In this document: piece after piece, positions 7,411-15,691 of the stretch | Layout: each line of letters opens with the position of its first letter | Position numbering within the stretch: the first letter of the stretch is position 1 | Assembly (NCBI GenBank): GCA_026692905.1 | Contig: JAPLNL010000047.1 | Coordinates: 1 to 64,000 of the forward strand | From: Planctomycetota bacterium | GTDB taxonomy: Bacteria; Planctomycetota; Planctomycetia; Pirellulales; Pirellulaceae | Direction: 5' to 3' | Length of the DNA stretch: 64,000 bases | Translations under genes and position numbers: made by a program | Notes under the pieces: generated by a model | Told to the model about the DNA's origin: nothing | What the model saw: only the letters and a program-made list of their open reading frames with translations | Databases searched by the model: none

Positions 7411-8751
7411 TTATTGTTGAGGGGATACATCTACGCAAACGACCTCGCCGGCCGCATTGCGACAGTAGATACAAGCGTTGCTGAGCACGGGAACCGTCCA
7501 GCACTTTCCTTCTAAAACTTTTGCGGAAGCCGAAGCTTTAAACAACTCGTTGGACACGGGGGCAATCGTCAATTCGCCCGTTTCGCTTAAGATTATCAGC
7601 TGGTTGTCGGCCACCATCAAGGACCCTGCACCGAATCCTGTTTGGCTCCACCGGACGGAGCCAGTAGCGAATTCCATGCATTTCAACTGAGCATCGCCAC
7701 CTTCATCGCCGTCGAACCCATACAAGAATCCATCCACCAATACGCTCGAATTGAGTTGGTTTTGCATGTCTGTATTGCTCCAAACTACTTTTGCAGAGAT
7801 CTCGCTAAACGAAAGGAGTGCGGCACCGCGCCCATAGCCTGATGAAAGGAAGACTTGATCGCCGACCACAATGGGGTCGGCAGCATTGCAGCCATTGGTG
7901 GTCAGCCAGCGATGTTTCCAAGCAACTTTGCCGGACTCCAAATTGACGCATTGATAAAATTTGCCCGACGCGATCAATGCAAACCATTGTTCGCCGATCC
8001 GAAGTCGATGAGGCGTCATGTAACCCGCTTCTGCGTCACCCGACTGCCAAAGAATCTCACCTGTGCTCTTGTCGATTGAGATGCCAGATTCCCCGACATT
8101 GAGAATCAATCCGTCTTCATGGACCAAAGGGGACGATGAAAATCCCCAACCTGGAATGCGCACTTCCGCGTCCTGTGCAACATTTTTGGACCAATGAACG
8201 GTTCCAGCGAGTGCATCGATGCAGACCAAGTCACCTTGTCGACTCAGGGTATAAACTCGATCGCCATCGATCGTGGGAGTGGAGGTTGGTCCTCCCTCGA
8301 AAAATCGATCGTCGAGTGGGCACTCATACGAGTGTTTCCAGAGAACTTCTCCCGATTTGGAATCCAAGCAGGTCACCGAATCGCGGTTGTCGGAATTGCC
8401 CATGGTGTAGAGGCGACCATTGGCAACAGCCATGGACGAAAATCCGATCCCAACGTTGGCTTTCCAGCGAATCTTGGGGCCATCGCTTGGCCAATTGCGT
8501 TGCCAATCCTTTTCTGCGGAAACACCGTTTCGCGAAACCCCACGCCAATTCGGCCAGTCATCACCAATTGCTGACAATGGGAATTGGCAAGCAAAAGGCA
8601 GGACGAGTAAAAGCTTACGAATCAGGGAAGCGGAAGATTGAAAACTGCCGAAGCTGAATTCGTAAGAATTCAGAACGAGCTGAATTCTTACGAATCCAGC
8701 TACGAGTAAGTTGGAAGCGGTTTGCAATCTGAGGGGAAAGGTTGGGAACAC
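7411..8751 (-). CDS. Exported PQQ-binding-like beta-propeller protein
   Basis: The 446-residue reading frame encodes outer repeats of the PQQ/quinoprotein type (DSKSGEVLWKH; DALAGTVHWSK; NLESGKVAWKH; FATGSVRWS), giving a beta-propeller. The mature part opens with DDWPNWRGVSRNG, the usual start of planctomycete WD/PQQ outer proteins. Just before it is a signal peptide (LIRKLLLVLPFACQFPLSAIG). The first 40 or so residues are encoded across an inverted repeat at 8653-8700, so the true start is uncertain. No canonical start codon lies between the repeat and the signal peptide, so translation either runs through the repeat or uses a rare start. Function: probably a scaffold or sugar/metabolite-related protein; no catalytic residue identified. 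Confidence 0.8.
   Translation of the reverse strand: MFPTFPLRLQTASNLLVAGFVRIQLVLNSYEFSFGSFQSSASLIRKLLLVLPFACQFPLSAIGDDWPNWRGVSRNGVSAEKDWQRNWPSDGPKIRWKANVGIGFSSMAVANGRLYTMGNSDNRDSVTCLDSKSGEVLWKHSYECPLDDRFFEGGPTSTPTIDGDRVYTLSRQGDLVCIDALAGTVHWSKNVAQDAEVRIPGWGFSSSPLVHEDGLILNVGESGISIDKSTGEILWQSGDAEAGYMTPHRLRIGEQWFALIASGKFYQCVNLESGKVAWKHRWLTTNGCNAADPIVVGDQVFLSSGYGRGAALLSFSEISAKVVWSNTDMQNQLNSSVLVDGFLYGFDGDEGGDAQLKCMEFATGSVRWSQTGFGAGSLMVADNQLIILSETGELTIAPVSNELFKASASAKVLEGKCWTVPVLSNACIYCRNAAGEVVCVDVSPQQ
8653..8700. repeat. Inverted repeat of a CTGAATTC-type palindrome
   Basis: The arms 8653-8673 and 8680-8700 pair at 20 of 21 positions around a 6-nt loop; each contains CTGAATTCTTACGAATYCAG in one orientation. 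A shorter related stretch lies at about 8611-8624. It overlaps the 5' end of the PQQ-type gene, on the coding strand just upstream of the signal peptide. Confidence 0.75.
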
Positions 8752-8873
8752 TAATCTTCACTAATCGACGCTAATCAAAGGACCGTAAGCGAACGAGTTT
8801 TTGGAGGGAACGGGCAATGGTCAAAATGGATTCTTGGAAAGTGCCGCATCCATTATAACATGGCGCAGTGCCG

Positions 8874-9767
8874 CTATCTCATGAGAGTTCCAGGTAGAGT
8901 CTTCGCCAATTGTTTTTCTCTTTGATTGGCCACTACTTTCCCTGTTGCTCCACCTGCGGCGCTGCCGGCCACAGTCAGAAAGGGCTTAAAGTAGAAAGGC
9001 ACGTAAGAGACTCCAGGGATGAGCGAGGTCGCTTGTGAAACCGCATCACCCCCGATTTGTGCGTAGACTTGGGGAAGCAAGTCTTTTTCGAGGGGCCATT
9101 TTTCTTTGACACGAGCGTAGGTCATGACATCGCTTGCGACAGCAGAATCTCGAAAAAGCGGAAAAATCGGTAGCCAATTCACGGCCATGTAGGTGCCTGG
9201 GTAGCGTTGTTCGTAAAGTTTCTTGACGTATCCTGCGCGTAAAAGCGAATTCGATGGGGAGGTGGAGTTGATGGAAAGGGTATTCGTGAATCCATTATAG
9301 GAATCCATGCCGAAGGCTCGTCCCGGGAAGATGCAGTAGCCCACGTGATAAAGACTACCCCCTGTGTACTTCCAAAACGGCGAGATCAATTTGTTACTTT
9401 GAAGTCGGTTCCATTGTTCACGCGGGTTGTATTCGCGGACGTCGACGAAGACACCTTTGAGTCCGTTGTCATCGAGATAGTCGGTAGCCGATTCCACCGC
9501 TTCTAGCCTGCGTGTTGCTGGATCAACTTCTGGAGTCTTGGGTGGAAACCATTTTCGATAAACGGTACCGGGATATTGAACCGTTCGTTCGATCGAATCG
9601 ACATGAGGGTGAATGCCGCCAACGGTGATTAGATTTGGAGTGCGAGGAAGCGTTGCTAAGCGTTCTTCGTTTGCGATACCGAAGCGATAAGTCTTTTGAA
9701 TGCAACCGGTGGCTAGCGTGAGCGCAGCCAAAGACAGCAATCGTTTTGCTTGTCGAGGTAATGTCAT
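8874..9767 (-). CDS. Hypothetical lipoprotein
   Basis: From the ATG at 9767 the protein has 297 residues and begins MTLPRQAKRLLSLAALTLATGCIQ, a lipoprotein signal with Cys22 as the likely lipidated residue. The rest is exported, with no family I recognise: aromatic-rich central part (FWKYTGGSLYHVGYCIFPGR) and a Gly/Ala-rich hydrophobic segment near the C-terminus (FLTVAGSAAGGATGKVV). The start lies 16 nt after the histidine kinase stop, so the two are probably cotranscribed. A longer frame to 9899 exists but would lose the lipoprotein signal. Its placement hints at a link with the two-component pair, but that is inference only. Confidence 0.75.
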   Translation of the reverse strand: MTLPRQAKRLLSLAALTLATGCIQKTYRFGIANEERLATLPRTPNLITVGGIHPHVDSIERTVQYPGTVYRKWFPPKTPEVDPATRRLEAVESATDYLDDNGLKGVFVDVREYNPREQWNRLQSNKLISPFWKYTGGSLYHVGYCIFPGRAFGMDSYNGFTNTLSINSTSPSNSLLRAGYVKKLYEQRYPGTYMAVNWLPIFPLFRDSAVASDVMTYARVKEKWPLEKDLLPQVYAQIGGDAVSQATSLIPGVSYVPFYFKPFLTVAGSAAGGATGKVVANQREKQLAKTLPGTLMR

Positions 9768-9783
9768 ACCGATGCTTCTCGTG

Positions 9784-11283
9784 TCAAATCGAAAATGCCT
9801 TGCGTTGGATAGGCGGTTCTGGCGATTTGGGCAGACGAATTTCAACGGCACAGCCCGCATTCGGACTGCTTTCGAGCCATACCAACCCACGATGAGCATC
9901 TATGGTTTGGCGTACTTTCGCAAGAGAGATTCCAAGCCCGCGCCCATGTTCTCGACCACTGAAATAGAGGTCCCAAGCGCGTTCGGCGGCAGCCAGCGAC
10001 AGTCCAGGTCCGGTATCTCGAACAGCAACACGGACTCGAGGTGGCAGTTCTATTTCGCCGTTTTGGGTACCTTGCGATGGTCCGTTGGTAGGGCCATAGT
10101 TTGTTTGTCCGGGATGGACTTCTTCGCACAGAATCTCGACCCGATCGTTAGGTCGGCAAACTTGTAAGGAGTTTTGCAAAAGGCTACTTATCGAGTCGAT
10201 GAGTGATTCCTTTTCTACAAGACCATAGAGAGGCGTTGCTGGTAAGCGAAGGACGCATTGAATTTGGGCTAGGTTCCATTGTTTTTCGTGAATGGCGGCC
10301 GCTTGGCGAAGGATTGCCACGAGGTCTTCGATACGAGGTTGTACGGTACGGGGTTGAACAACTCGCATCATTTCGGCCAGCATTTCGTGAGCACGCATGG
10401 TTTGGTCTACGATGGTTGCCAGGGAACGTCGATCGGATTCCGATGAGGCCGCAGAGATCATTTGTTGTGCGCGAGCAGCAATGTTCGCGAGTGGGTTATT
10501 GATTTCGTGAGTTAGTCCGTAGGCGAATTCGTAAATCTGCCTTTGGCTTGTTTGCGCAACGGCTTCATCAAACTGGATTCGTTGGCTTACCGATCCGATC
10601 ACCGAATGCAGGGCGTTGGACAGGAGTTCTGAGGCTTGGTCGTTATTCGCCGCGTTGTTTCTCTCTCGAACGCGGATTTCTTTTTGGTACATTTGACTCA
10701 ACATTCGATTGAGTCTTTGAGGGGCGTCTCCACTGAAAGGTGTAAGGCCGGCCTCGTCGTCAAAACTGTCGAGTAGTTCTTCCATTTCGTCGAGGATGGA
10801 TTGGTATTCGTTTTGGGAGCGTTGCCAAGATCTGAGTTGGAGAGCGACAGCCATCAGCTTGCATGAAAATACCGTCGCCAGTTCAGGGGATATGGATTTG
10901 GTCGACGCGGCGGTGCGTTGTATTTTGGCGTCGGGAAGAGAATTGGAGGGGAGGTTTTGCAAGGAATCGGTTGGCGGAAAAACAACATCCGAATGTTCGT
11001 TTCCGGAATCCATTGAAGCGATCATGAGAACGGTCTTTTTGGATTGGCGAACCGGGCGTTTTGCGGCTGAAAGTTCGGAGGTAGTTATTCGTTGTGGGTC
11101 AGCGTTTTCGTTTGTTTTTTTCACGTCAGATTGACCTTCTTCGCTTGTCAAAGCTGGATGTAGGGCGATGCAGTAGCCTCTCAGTTTAGCTAGAGGTTCA
11201 TTGGTTAGACAGGTCTTTAAACGAACATAGCCATCTCGATTGAGACGGCTAGGAATCTTGGTGTTTGGTGGGATAGGCTTCAA
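9784..11283 (-). CDS. Soluble sensor histidine kinase
   Basis: The 499-residue protein ends in a HisKA-HATPase_c kinase core. The H-box is GLTHEINNPLANI with His259 as phosphoacceptor; N-box LLQNSL at 369-374 (Asn371); G1 DTGPGL at 423-428; G2 GRGLGISLA at 448-456. The first 240 residues have no recognised sensor domain and no membrane segment, so the kinase is cytoplasmic and its signal is unknown; residues 150-205 and 215-245 look helical and may form the dimer stalk. The likely partner is the HTH-REC regulator encoded just upstream on the same strand, with a palindromic repeat between. The downstream lipoprotein gene follows closely. Confidence 0.92.
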   Translation of the reverse strand: MKPIPPNTKIPSRLNRDGYVRLKTCLTNEPLAKLRGYCIALHPALTSEEGQSDVKKTNENADPQRITTSELSAAKRPVRQSKKTVLMIASMDSGNEHSDVVFPPTDSLQNLPSNSLPDAKIQRTAASTKSISPELATVFSCKLMAVALQLRSWQRSQNEYQSILDEMEELLDSFDDEAGLTPFSGDAPQRLNRMLSQMYQKEIRVRERNNAANNDQASELLSNALHSVIGSVSQRIQFDEAVAQTSQRQIYEFAYGLTHEINNPLANIAARAQQMISAASSESDRRSLATIVDQTMRAHEMLAEMMRVVQPRTVQPRIEDLVAILRQAAAIHEKQWNLAQIQCVLRLPATPLYGLVEKESLIDSISSLLQNSLQVCRPNDRVEILCEEVHPGQTNYGPTNGPSQGTQNGEIELPPRVRVAVRDTGPGLSLAAAERAWDLYFSGREHGRGLGISLAKVRQTIDAHRGLVWLESSPNAGCAVEIRLPKSPEPPIQRKAFSI

Positions 11284-11330
11284 ACCACCTTGGTGAATAT
11301 CACTGCTAGGAAACTCGAATGGAAATCAAT

Positions 11331-11391
11331 GGGAGAGCGAGGCTCCTGCCGAGTTGGGGACGCCACGGTTCGGCAGGAGCCTCACCCTCCC
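11331..11391. repeat. Palindromic repeat between kinase and regulator genes
   Basis: Arms 11331-11352 and 11370-11391 pair at 20 of 22 positions around a 17-nt loop, with the core GAGGCTCCTGCCGA. A third half-copy (CTCACCCTCCCGAG) lies at about 11446-11459. There is no T-tract, so a simple terminator is less likely than a REP-type repeat, though the hairpin may still affect read-through between the two genes. Confidence 0.75.
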
Positions 11392-11497
11392 GAGTAACGA
11401 ATTGGTTGAGTGAACTCGAGGTAAACATGTTTACAGCGGTGGGCTCACCCTCCCGAGAGTTCAATCTCCCAGAAGTTCTCTATCCCACCTTTTGCGA

Positions 11498-12088
11498 TTA
11501 AATTGTTACAGGGCGATCAATTTCCAACAGGTCGCAGGCACGATCGAGGAGGCGGTCCGTAGTAAACGGCTTTTGCATAAAGTCGTTTGCTCCTGCGGAT
11601 CGCAGATCGGCCACCTTGTCTTGCTCAACCATACCCGAGATGCAGAGGATTTTAACGGAATCCATGGTGCGGTCACCCCGAACTCGTTGGCAAACTTCGC
11701 GCCCGTTGATGTCTGGGAGCATAACATCCAAGATCACGATATCTGGGCGAAATTCTTTGACTTGCATCCCTGCATCGAAACCATTGTTTGCGGTGCGGAT
11801 ATCGAATCTGCCATCGCGTTCAAAGGTATCGTACATGAGATCCACCAGATCTTGATCGTCATCAACGATCAGCAATTTCTTCTTGCCGCTTTCGAGAGCA
11901 TCGGTTGGGATGCCGTTGTCCTTCATGAAGACAAACAGTAGATCGCGGGGGATTCGGCGGAATCGACTGCCTGGAACGCGAAATCCTTTCAGCGATCCAT
12001 TATCGAAACAACGAATGATCGTTTGTTGGCTCACCTTGCAAATTTTGGCGGCCTCGCCGGTCGTAAAAACAGTTTTTGTGCTCGACAT
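11498..12088 (-). CDS. Response regulator with N-terminal excisionase-type HTH
   Basis: The 196-residue protein has an N-terminal MerR/excisionase-like helix-turn-helix (residues 6-55: TGEAAKICKVSQQTIIRCFDNGSLKGFRVPGSRFRRI) and a C-terminal receiver domain (72-190). The receiver shows the acidic pocket DDD at 76-78, phosphoacceptor Asp121 in VILDVMLPD, Ser151 and Lys173 in KPF. The order HTH then receiver is the reverse of most regulators. The start at 12088 is chosen because AAGGA lies about 11 nt upstream; longer in-frame starts at 12100 and 12142 exist. It probably receives phosphate from the kinase encoded downstream. Target genes are unknown. Confidence 0.88.
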   Translation of the reverse strand: MSSTKTVFTTGEAAKICKVSQQTIIRCFDNGSLKGFRVPGSRFRRIPRDLLFVFMKDNGIPTDALESGKKKLLIVDDDQDLVDLMYDTFERDGRFDIRTANNGFDAGMQVKEFRPDIVILDVMLPDINGREVCQRVRGDRTMDSVKILCISGMVEQDKVADLRSAGANDFMQKPFTTDRLLDRACDLLEIDRPVTI

Positions 12089-12376
12089 TGGGGGAATCAT
12101 CCTTCCTGAATGTTCGTTGCAATGTTGACGACGGGTCGCCAAACTCGCACGCTCGGTCTATCCTTTGACAGTAACCACGTCTGCCGTCTTTACCGAACCT
12201 GCCGTGGTTGAAGCGGAGGATATAGAAGTGGCGTAAGCGGGGTCAAGATGGATTTCAAGACAAGTAGTTCACAAGGACCAAGTAATCTGCGCAAGTAGGG
12301 CTTCAAGTAGCAAAATGCCAAGGCGGGCAAGCTGGGAGCATGTAAAAGATTCACCAAAACACCAGAGGAAATTGAT

Positions 12377-13453
12377 ATGTCGAGTATTGGATTGTGCCGT
12401 TGGGGTATTTTGTCGACGGCCGCAATTGCAAAGAAAAATTGGCGAGCCATAGCAAAATCAAAATCTGGGACACTTGTGGCGGTCGCCAGCCGTCGGCTTG
12501 AAGCTGCAAAGGCATTTATCCGCGAATGCCAAGCCAATACGCCCCAAAAACAAGAGCCTGAGGCGATCGATGGCTATGAGGCTTTGCTGGATCGCAAGGA
12601 CATCGATGCCGTATACATTCCGCTGCCCACCGGTTTGAGAAAAGAATGGATTATTGCGGCGGCGGAGAGTGGCAAGCATGTGCTCGCGGAAAAACCAGCC
12701 GCTCTTTCTGCTGCCGATCTGGAGGAGATTCTGGCGGTATGCAAACGAAAGGGTGTCCAGTTTATGGATGGTGTTATGTTTATGCACAGCGCCAGACTAC
12801 CACTGCTTCGTCAATGTCTCGATGACGGCAACTCCGTGGGCGACATGAAGCGGATCGCTTGCAACTTTTCTTTTTTAGGTGACGATTCCTTTTCGCAGAA
12901 GAACATTCGGGTAGACAGCCAACTGGAGCCCTTTGGGTGCTTAGGCGATTTAGGTTGGTATTGTATTCGGTTTCTGTTATGGGCAAATCGATGGCAACTC
13001 CCAACGCAGGTGACCGGAAGATGCTTGACGGGTATGCGAGGTGAAAAGAGTGAGACCGAGGTTCCAGCTGAGTTTTCGGCGGAGCTAGTTTTTCCGGGCG
13101 GTTCTAGCGGCAGTTTCTACTGTTCCTTTTTGACAGGGAATCAGCAATGGGCTCACATCAGTGGTACCAAGGGCAATGCCTTTTTGTCCGACTTTGTATT
13201 GCCTCACTTCGGCTGCGAAGTTTCGTTTGGTATTGAGAATCCTGCCTTCGTTGTCAACGGCTGCGACTTTCACATGCAATCGCGTTCGCGTCGGGTGGTT
13301 GCCTATGAGTACGATTCAGGACATTTGCCTGCGCAAGAAATCAACATGTTCGAGACCTTCAACCGAATTGTTCTCGATCGAAAAATGGATCCATACTGGG
13401 GTGACATCGCATTGGCGACTCAGCGAGTGATGGATCAGTTGTTTGTTAGCTAA
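12377..13453 (+). CDS. Gfo/Idh/MocA family oxidoreductase (cytoplasmic)
   Basis: A 358-residue NAD(P)-dependent oxidoreductase without signal peptide. The N-terminal Rossmann fold starts LCRWGILSTAAIAKKNW, followed by ALLDRKDIDAVYIPLPTGL and the AEKPAAL motif with the conserved lysine. The C-terminal domain resembles D-xylose dehydrogenase/dihydrodiol dehydrogenase-type members (FMDGVMFMHS; LGDLGWYCIRFLLW). Substrate is not predictable beyond a sugar or cyclic diol. GAGGAAA precedes the ATG by 6 nt. It overlaps the convergent ADP-ribosylglycohydrolase-like gene by 4 nt at the 3' end. Confidence 0.92.
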   Translation: MSSIGLCRWGILSTAAIAKKNWRAIAKSKSGTLVAVASRRLEAAKAFIRECQANTPQKQEPEAIDGYEALLDRKDIDAVYIPLPTGLRKEWIIAAAESGKHVLAEKPAALSAADLEEILAVCKRKGVQFMDGVMFMHSARLPLLRQCLDDGNSVGDMKRIACNFSFLGDDSFSQKNIRVDSQLEPFGCLGDLGWYCIRFLLWANRWQLPTQVTGRCLTGMRGEKSETEVPAEFSAELVFPGGSSGSFYCSFLTGNQQWAHISGTKGNAFLSDFVLPHFGCEVSFGIENPAFVVNGCDFHMQSRSRRVVAYEYDSGHLPAQEINMFETFNRIVLDRKMDPYWGDIALATQRVMDQLFVS

Positions 13454-14796
13454 CGACGTTTTTCGATGCTAAATTGCGAGAGTCGCATCGGAATACGAAT
13501 TAAGCCGTGCAAGATTCTGAAACCGGAGAAAATACTATTTCTCACAAGTTGGCCGAAGATGAAAGAAGGCATGGCCGCAGTCGATTGAATGTCATCGACG
13601 CCGTGCGGCCAGTCCTTGACTCTTTCGATAAGTTCTTCACGCCATTTACTGTTGTGAGGGTATGTCGACAGGTGTCGTAACCATTCGTATGGGATTCCTC
13701 GTTTTCCCAATGATATGCCGGACAACGCGCCGGCTACCGTGGCTGCGCTACTACATGCTCCTCCGAGTAGTATTGTGCGTTCTACGCAATTGCGGAAACG
13801 CTTTGGGTGTCGCAACCATGCGTAAACGCCGACAATCGCTGCCGCAAAGATGTCGTTGGGCAGGCCATTGGCCCATCCCTGTTGTTTTGCAAATGTGGCT
13901 ACCGATTGATTTTGGACAAGCGCATCGTTCATTTCCATCAGGACAGAACGGAACTCCGAGTCCTCCGTCACCGCAACCAACTGGGCAATAATCTCGGTTG
14001 GCACGATATTTTGCTGATCCACCATTTGAGCCAGCTGCACGGAATAGGCGACCAGGAGACTCGCATTCAGGACGCGTGTATCAGCATGCGAAACACCGAC
14101 ACCTGACTGAAACCAAGTCATTCCGGAATCCGCGCATCCTTGGAGCATAACGCTCATGACCGCGGAACGAACGAGCGGATCGTCGGCCAAGCCTACCGTC
14201 ACCGAGTCCGCGATCGCCACATTACGCATCTTCGCAACAAGTCGTTTTCCATGCGTGTAGATGTGCCTCAATGGAAATGAACGCTGGTACCAAGCGATTC
14301 GTCTCAGAAGGTTCGACGCAAACAGGCTAGGCGTTGCTTTGGATTGGAGCATTGCCTGAAAAGTCATCAGTAAAGAATGCGTACGATGGTTCGTTGTGCC
14401 GATTCCTGGCACGAACTGATACTGAAGGGGATTTCTACCAAAGAGCTTAAGCCCTACGCGGGGATGGATCCCGTGTCGAGATAACGACAATGCCTCGGCC
14501 ACAGCACTACCGAGTAGCAAGCCTTCCGTTGCGCGCTCACGCCGGTGGGTTGGGACGACGATATTCCAGGGAATTGGCGACGATCGCGAAAGCTTATCGC
14601 CATCGAGCTTTCCCTTGTGGGACAAACGGAGGCCACGAGTTGGCTTGGGTTCGGACTCCGTTTCGGAGTAGTCGGCGGTATATCTACGGCGTCGAGGGCG
14701 CAACATCCAAATCCCAATGAAAACGAAAAGGATCGACCAAGTGACACCTGCACCACAGCAGGATAATCCACAGGTTACGTCGAATTGCGTCGCCAA
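13450..14796 (-). CDS. Membrane-anchored ADP-ribosylglycohydrolase-like protein, probably inactive
   Basis: The 448-residue protein begins with a membrane segment (WSILFVFIGIWML, about residues 20-32) and a basic linker. Residues from about 90 follow the ADP-ribosylglycohydrolase (DraG/ARH) fold: EGLLLGSAVAEALS, a helical core, GVSHADTRVLNASLLVAYSV in place of the usual SHxDPR, and LLGGACSSAATVAGALSGISLG where active members have GGDTDT. The first metal-binding motif is also altered (TTNHRTHSLLM). The acidic metal ligands therefore appear to be missing, and a binding or structural role is more likely than hydrolysis. It converges on the neighbouring oxidoreductase. Family call is fairly strong; loss of activity is inferred. 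Confidence 0.75.
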   Translation of the reverse strand: MATQFDVTCGLSCCGAGVTWSILFVFIGIWMLRPRRRRYTADYSETESEPKPTRGLRLSHKGKLDGDKLSRSSPIPWNIVVPTHRRERATEGLLLGSAVAEALSLSRHGIHPRVGLKLFGRNPLQYQFVPGIGTTNHRTHSLLMTFQAMLQSKATPSLFASNLLRRIAWYQRSFPLRHIYTHGKRLVAKMRNVAIADSVTVGLADDPLVRSAVMSVMLQGCADSGMTWFQSGVGVSHADTRVLNASLLVAYSVQLAQMVDQQNIVPTEIIAQLVAVTEDSEFRSVLMEMNDALVQNQSVATFAKQQGWANGLPNDIFAAAIVGVYAWLRHPKRFRNCVERTILLGGACSSAATVAGALSGISLGKRGIPYEWLRHLSTYPHNSKWREELIERVKDWPHGVDDIQSTAAMPSFIFGQLVRNSIFSGFRILHGLIRIPMRLSQFSIEKRR

Positions 14797-14936
14797 GACA
14801 GCAATTTCCCAATCCCTAATTCAATGAACTCTTTCCCACATCCGATTTGAGCTACAATCAGGACAATTGGTCATCGATCAAGCTTGTTGAAAAGTGAACT
14901 GTGGTATTATGTTCTGTCCGAAAAGATTTGTACACC

Positions 14937-15059
14937 GTGAATTTTAGCTCATCCTCATCATCCTGCGACGGGTTCGCCGATGCCCAGTTGAATTTTCAAA
15001 AAGCCAAGGCGACGGACGCGTCAGATTCCAGCCGCCCAGGCAAGCGCAAAGACAAGTAA
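14937..15059 (+). CDS. Possible small protein upstream of DUF4416 gene
   Basis: A 40-codon frame from GTG at 14937 encodes a Ser-rich start and a basic end (SRPGKRKDK). It ends 11 nt before the DUF4416 ATG, so it could be a leader or a small coupled gene. No ribosome binding site is clear and I know no family. It may be incidental. Confidence 0.25.
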   Translation: MNFSSSSSSCDGFADAQLNFQKAKATDASDSSRPGKRKDK

Positions 15060-15070
15060 GCGAACACGGC

Positions 15071-15655
15071 ATGGGCTTAGTAAAAAAGCATCCACCTTGT
15101 GTGCAATTCATTGCCGCGTTCAGTCGACATGAAACAGCGCTGGAATGGTTTTGGGAGCGAGTCAGCCAGAGGCTTGCTCCAATCGCGATAAAGAGCCCAC
15201 TCTTTCCTTTTTGCGAATCCGCTTATTACCATCGAACGATGGGCGATTCTTTAAAGAAACAATTTGCGATTCTATCGCATTGGTACGACCCCGCGGAGTT
15301 ACCCAGTCACAAGTTGTTGATGCACGATTGGGAGGACGATTTGCAAAAGGATGGGGCATTTGCTGAACCACGACCAATCAACATCGACCCAGGCTACATG
15401 TCGATGACCAAATTGGTTTTGGCCTCAACCAAGAACCGAGAACATCGCCTTTATCTTCGGGAAGGCATTTATGCGGAGGTAACACTTGCGTTTCGCGACC
15501 AACAGTGGCAGCCGATGCCATGGACCTATCCTGATTATCAACGAGAGGACTTTCGACTATTCTTTCATGATTGTCGAAGTCACTTGGCGAAAAACGTAGC
15601 AGCACTATTGCGAGCCCAAACCATTTCTTCTTCTCAGAGTTACGAAAACGAATGA
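15071..15655 (+). CDS. DUF4416 family protein
   Basis: The 194-residue protein carries the DUF4416 features: PCVQFIAAFSR near the N-terminus, SPLFPFCESAYYHRTMG, then INIDPGYMSMTKLVLAST and a closing PMPWTYPDYQ segment. DUF4416 proteins are short cytoplasmic proteins of unknown function found in planctomycetes, Aquificae and delta-proteobacteria. No membrane segment. It precedes the WecA-type gene by 36 nt on the same strand, so it may be part of the polysaccharide operon. The weak upstream region makes the start moderately certain. Confidence 0.85.
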   Translation: MGLVKKHPPCVQFIAAFSRHETALEWFWERVSQRLAPIAIKSPLFPFCESAYYHRTMGDSLKKQFAILSHWYDPAELPSHKLLMHDWEDDLQKDGAFAEPRPINIDPGYMSMTKLVLASTKNREHRLYLREGIYAEVTLAFRDQQWQPMPWTYPDYQREDFRLFFHDCRSHLAKNVAALLRAQTISSSQSYENE

Positions 15656-15691
15656 AACGCTTCTCGATCAACGTCTACGTTTGGGGAATTC

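Noticed and set aside
13662-14106. Plus-strand frames opposite the ADP-ribosylglycohydrolase-like gene
   Set aside because: Antisense shadows with biased composition and no ribosome binding sites.
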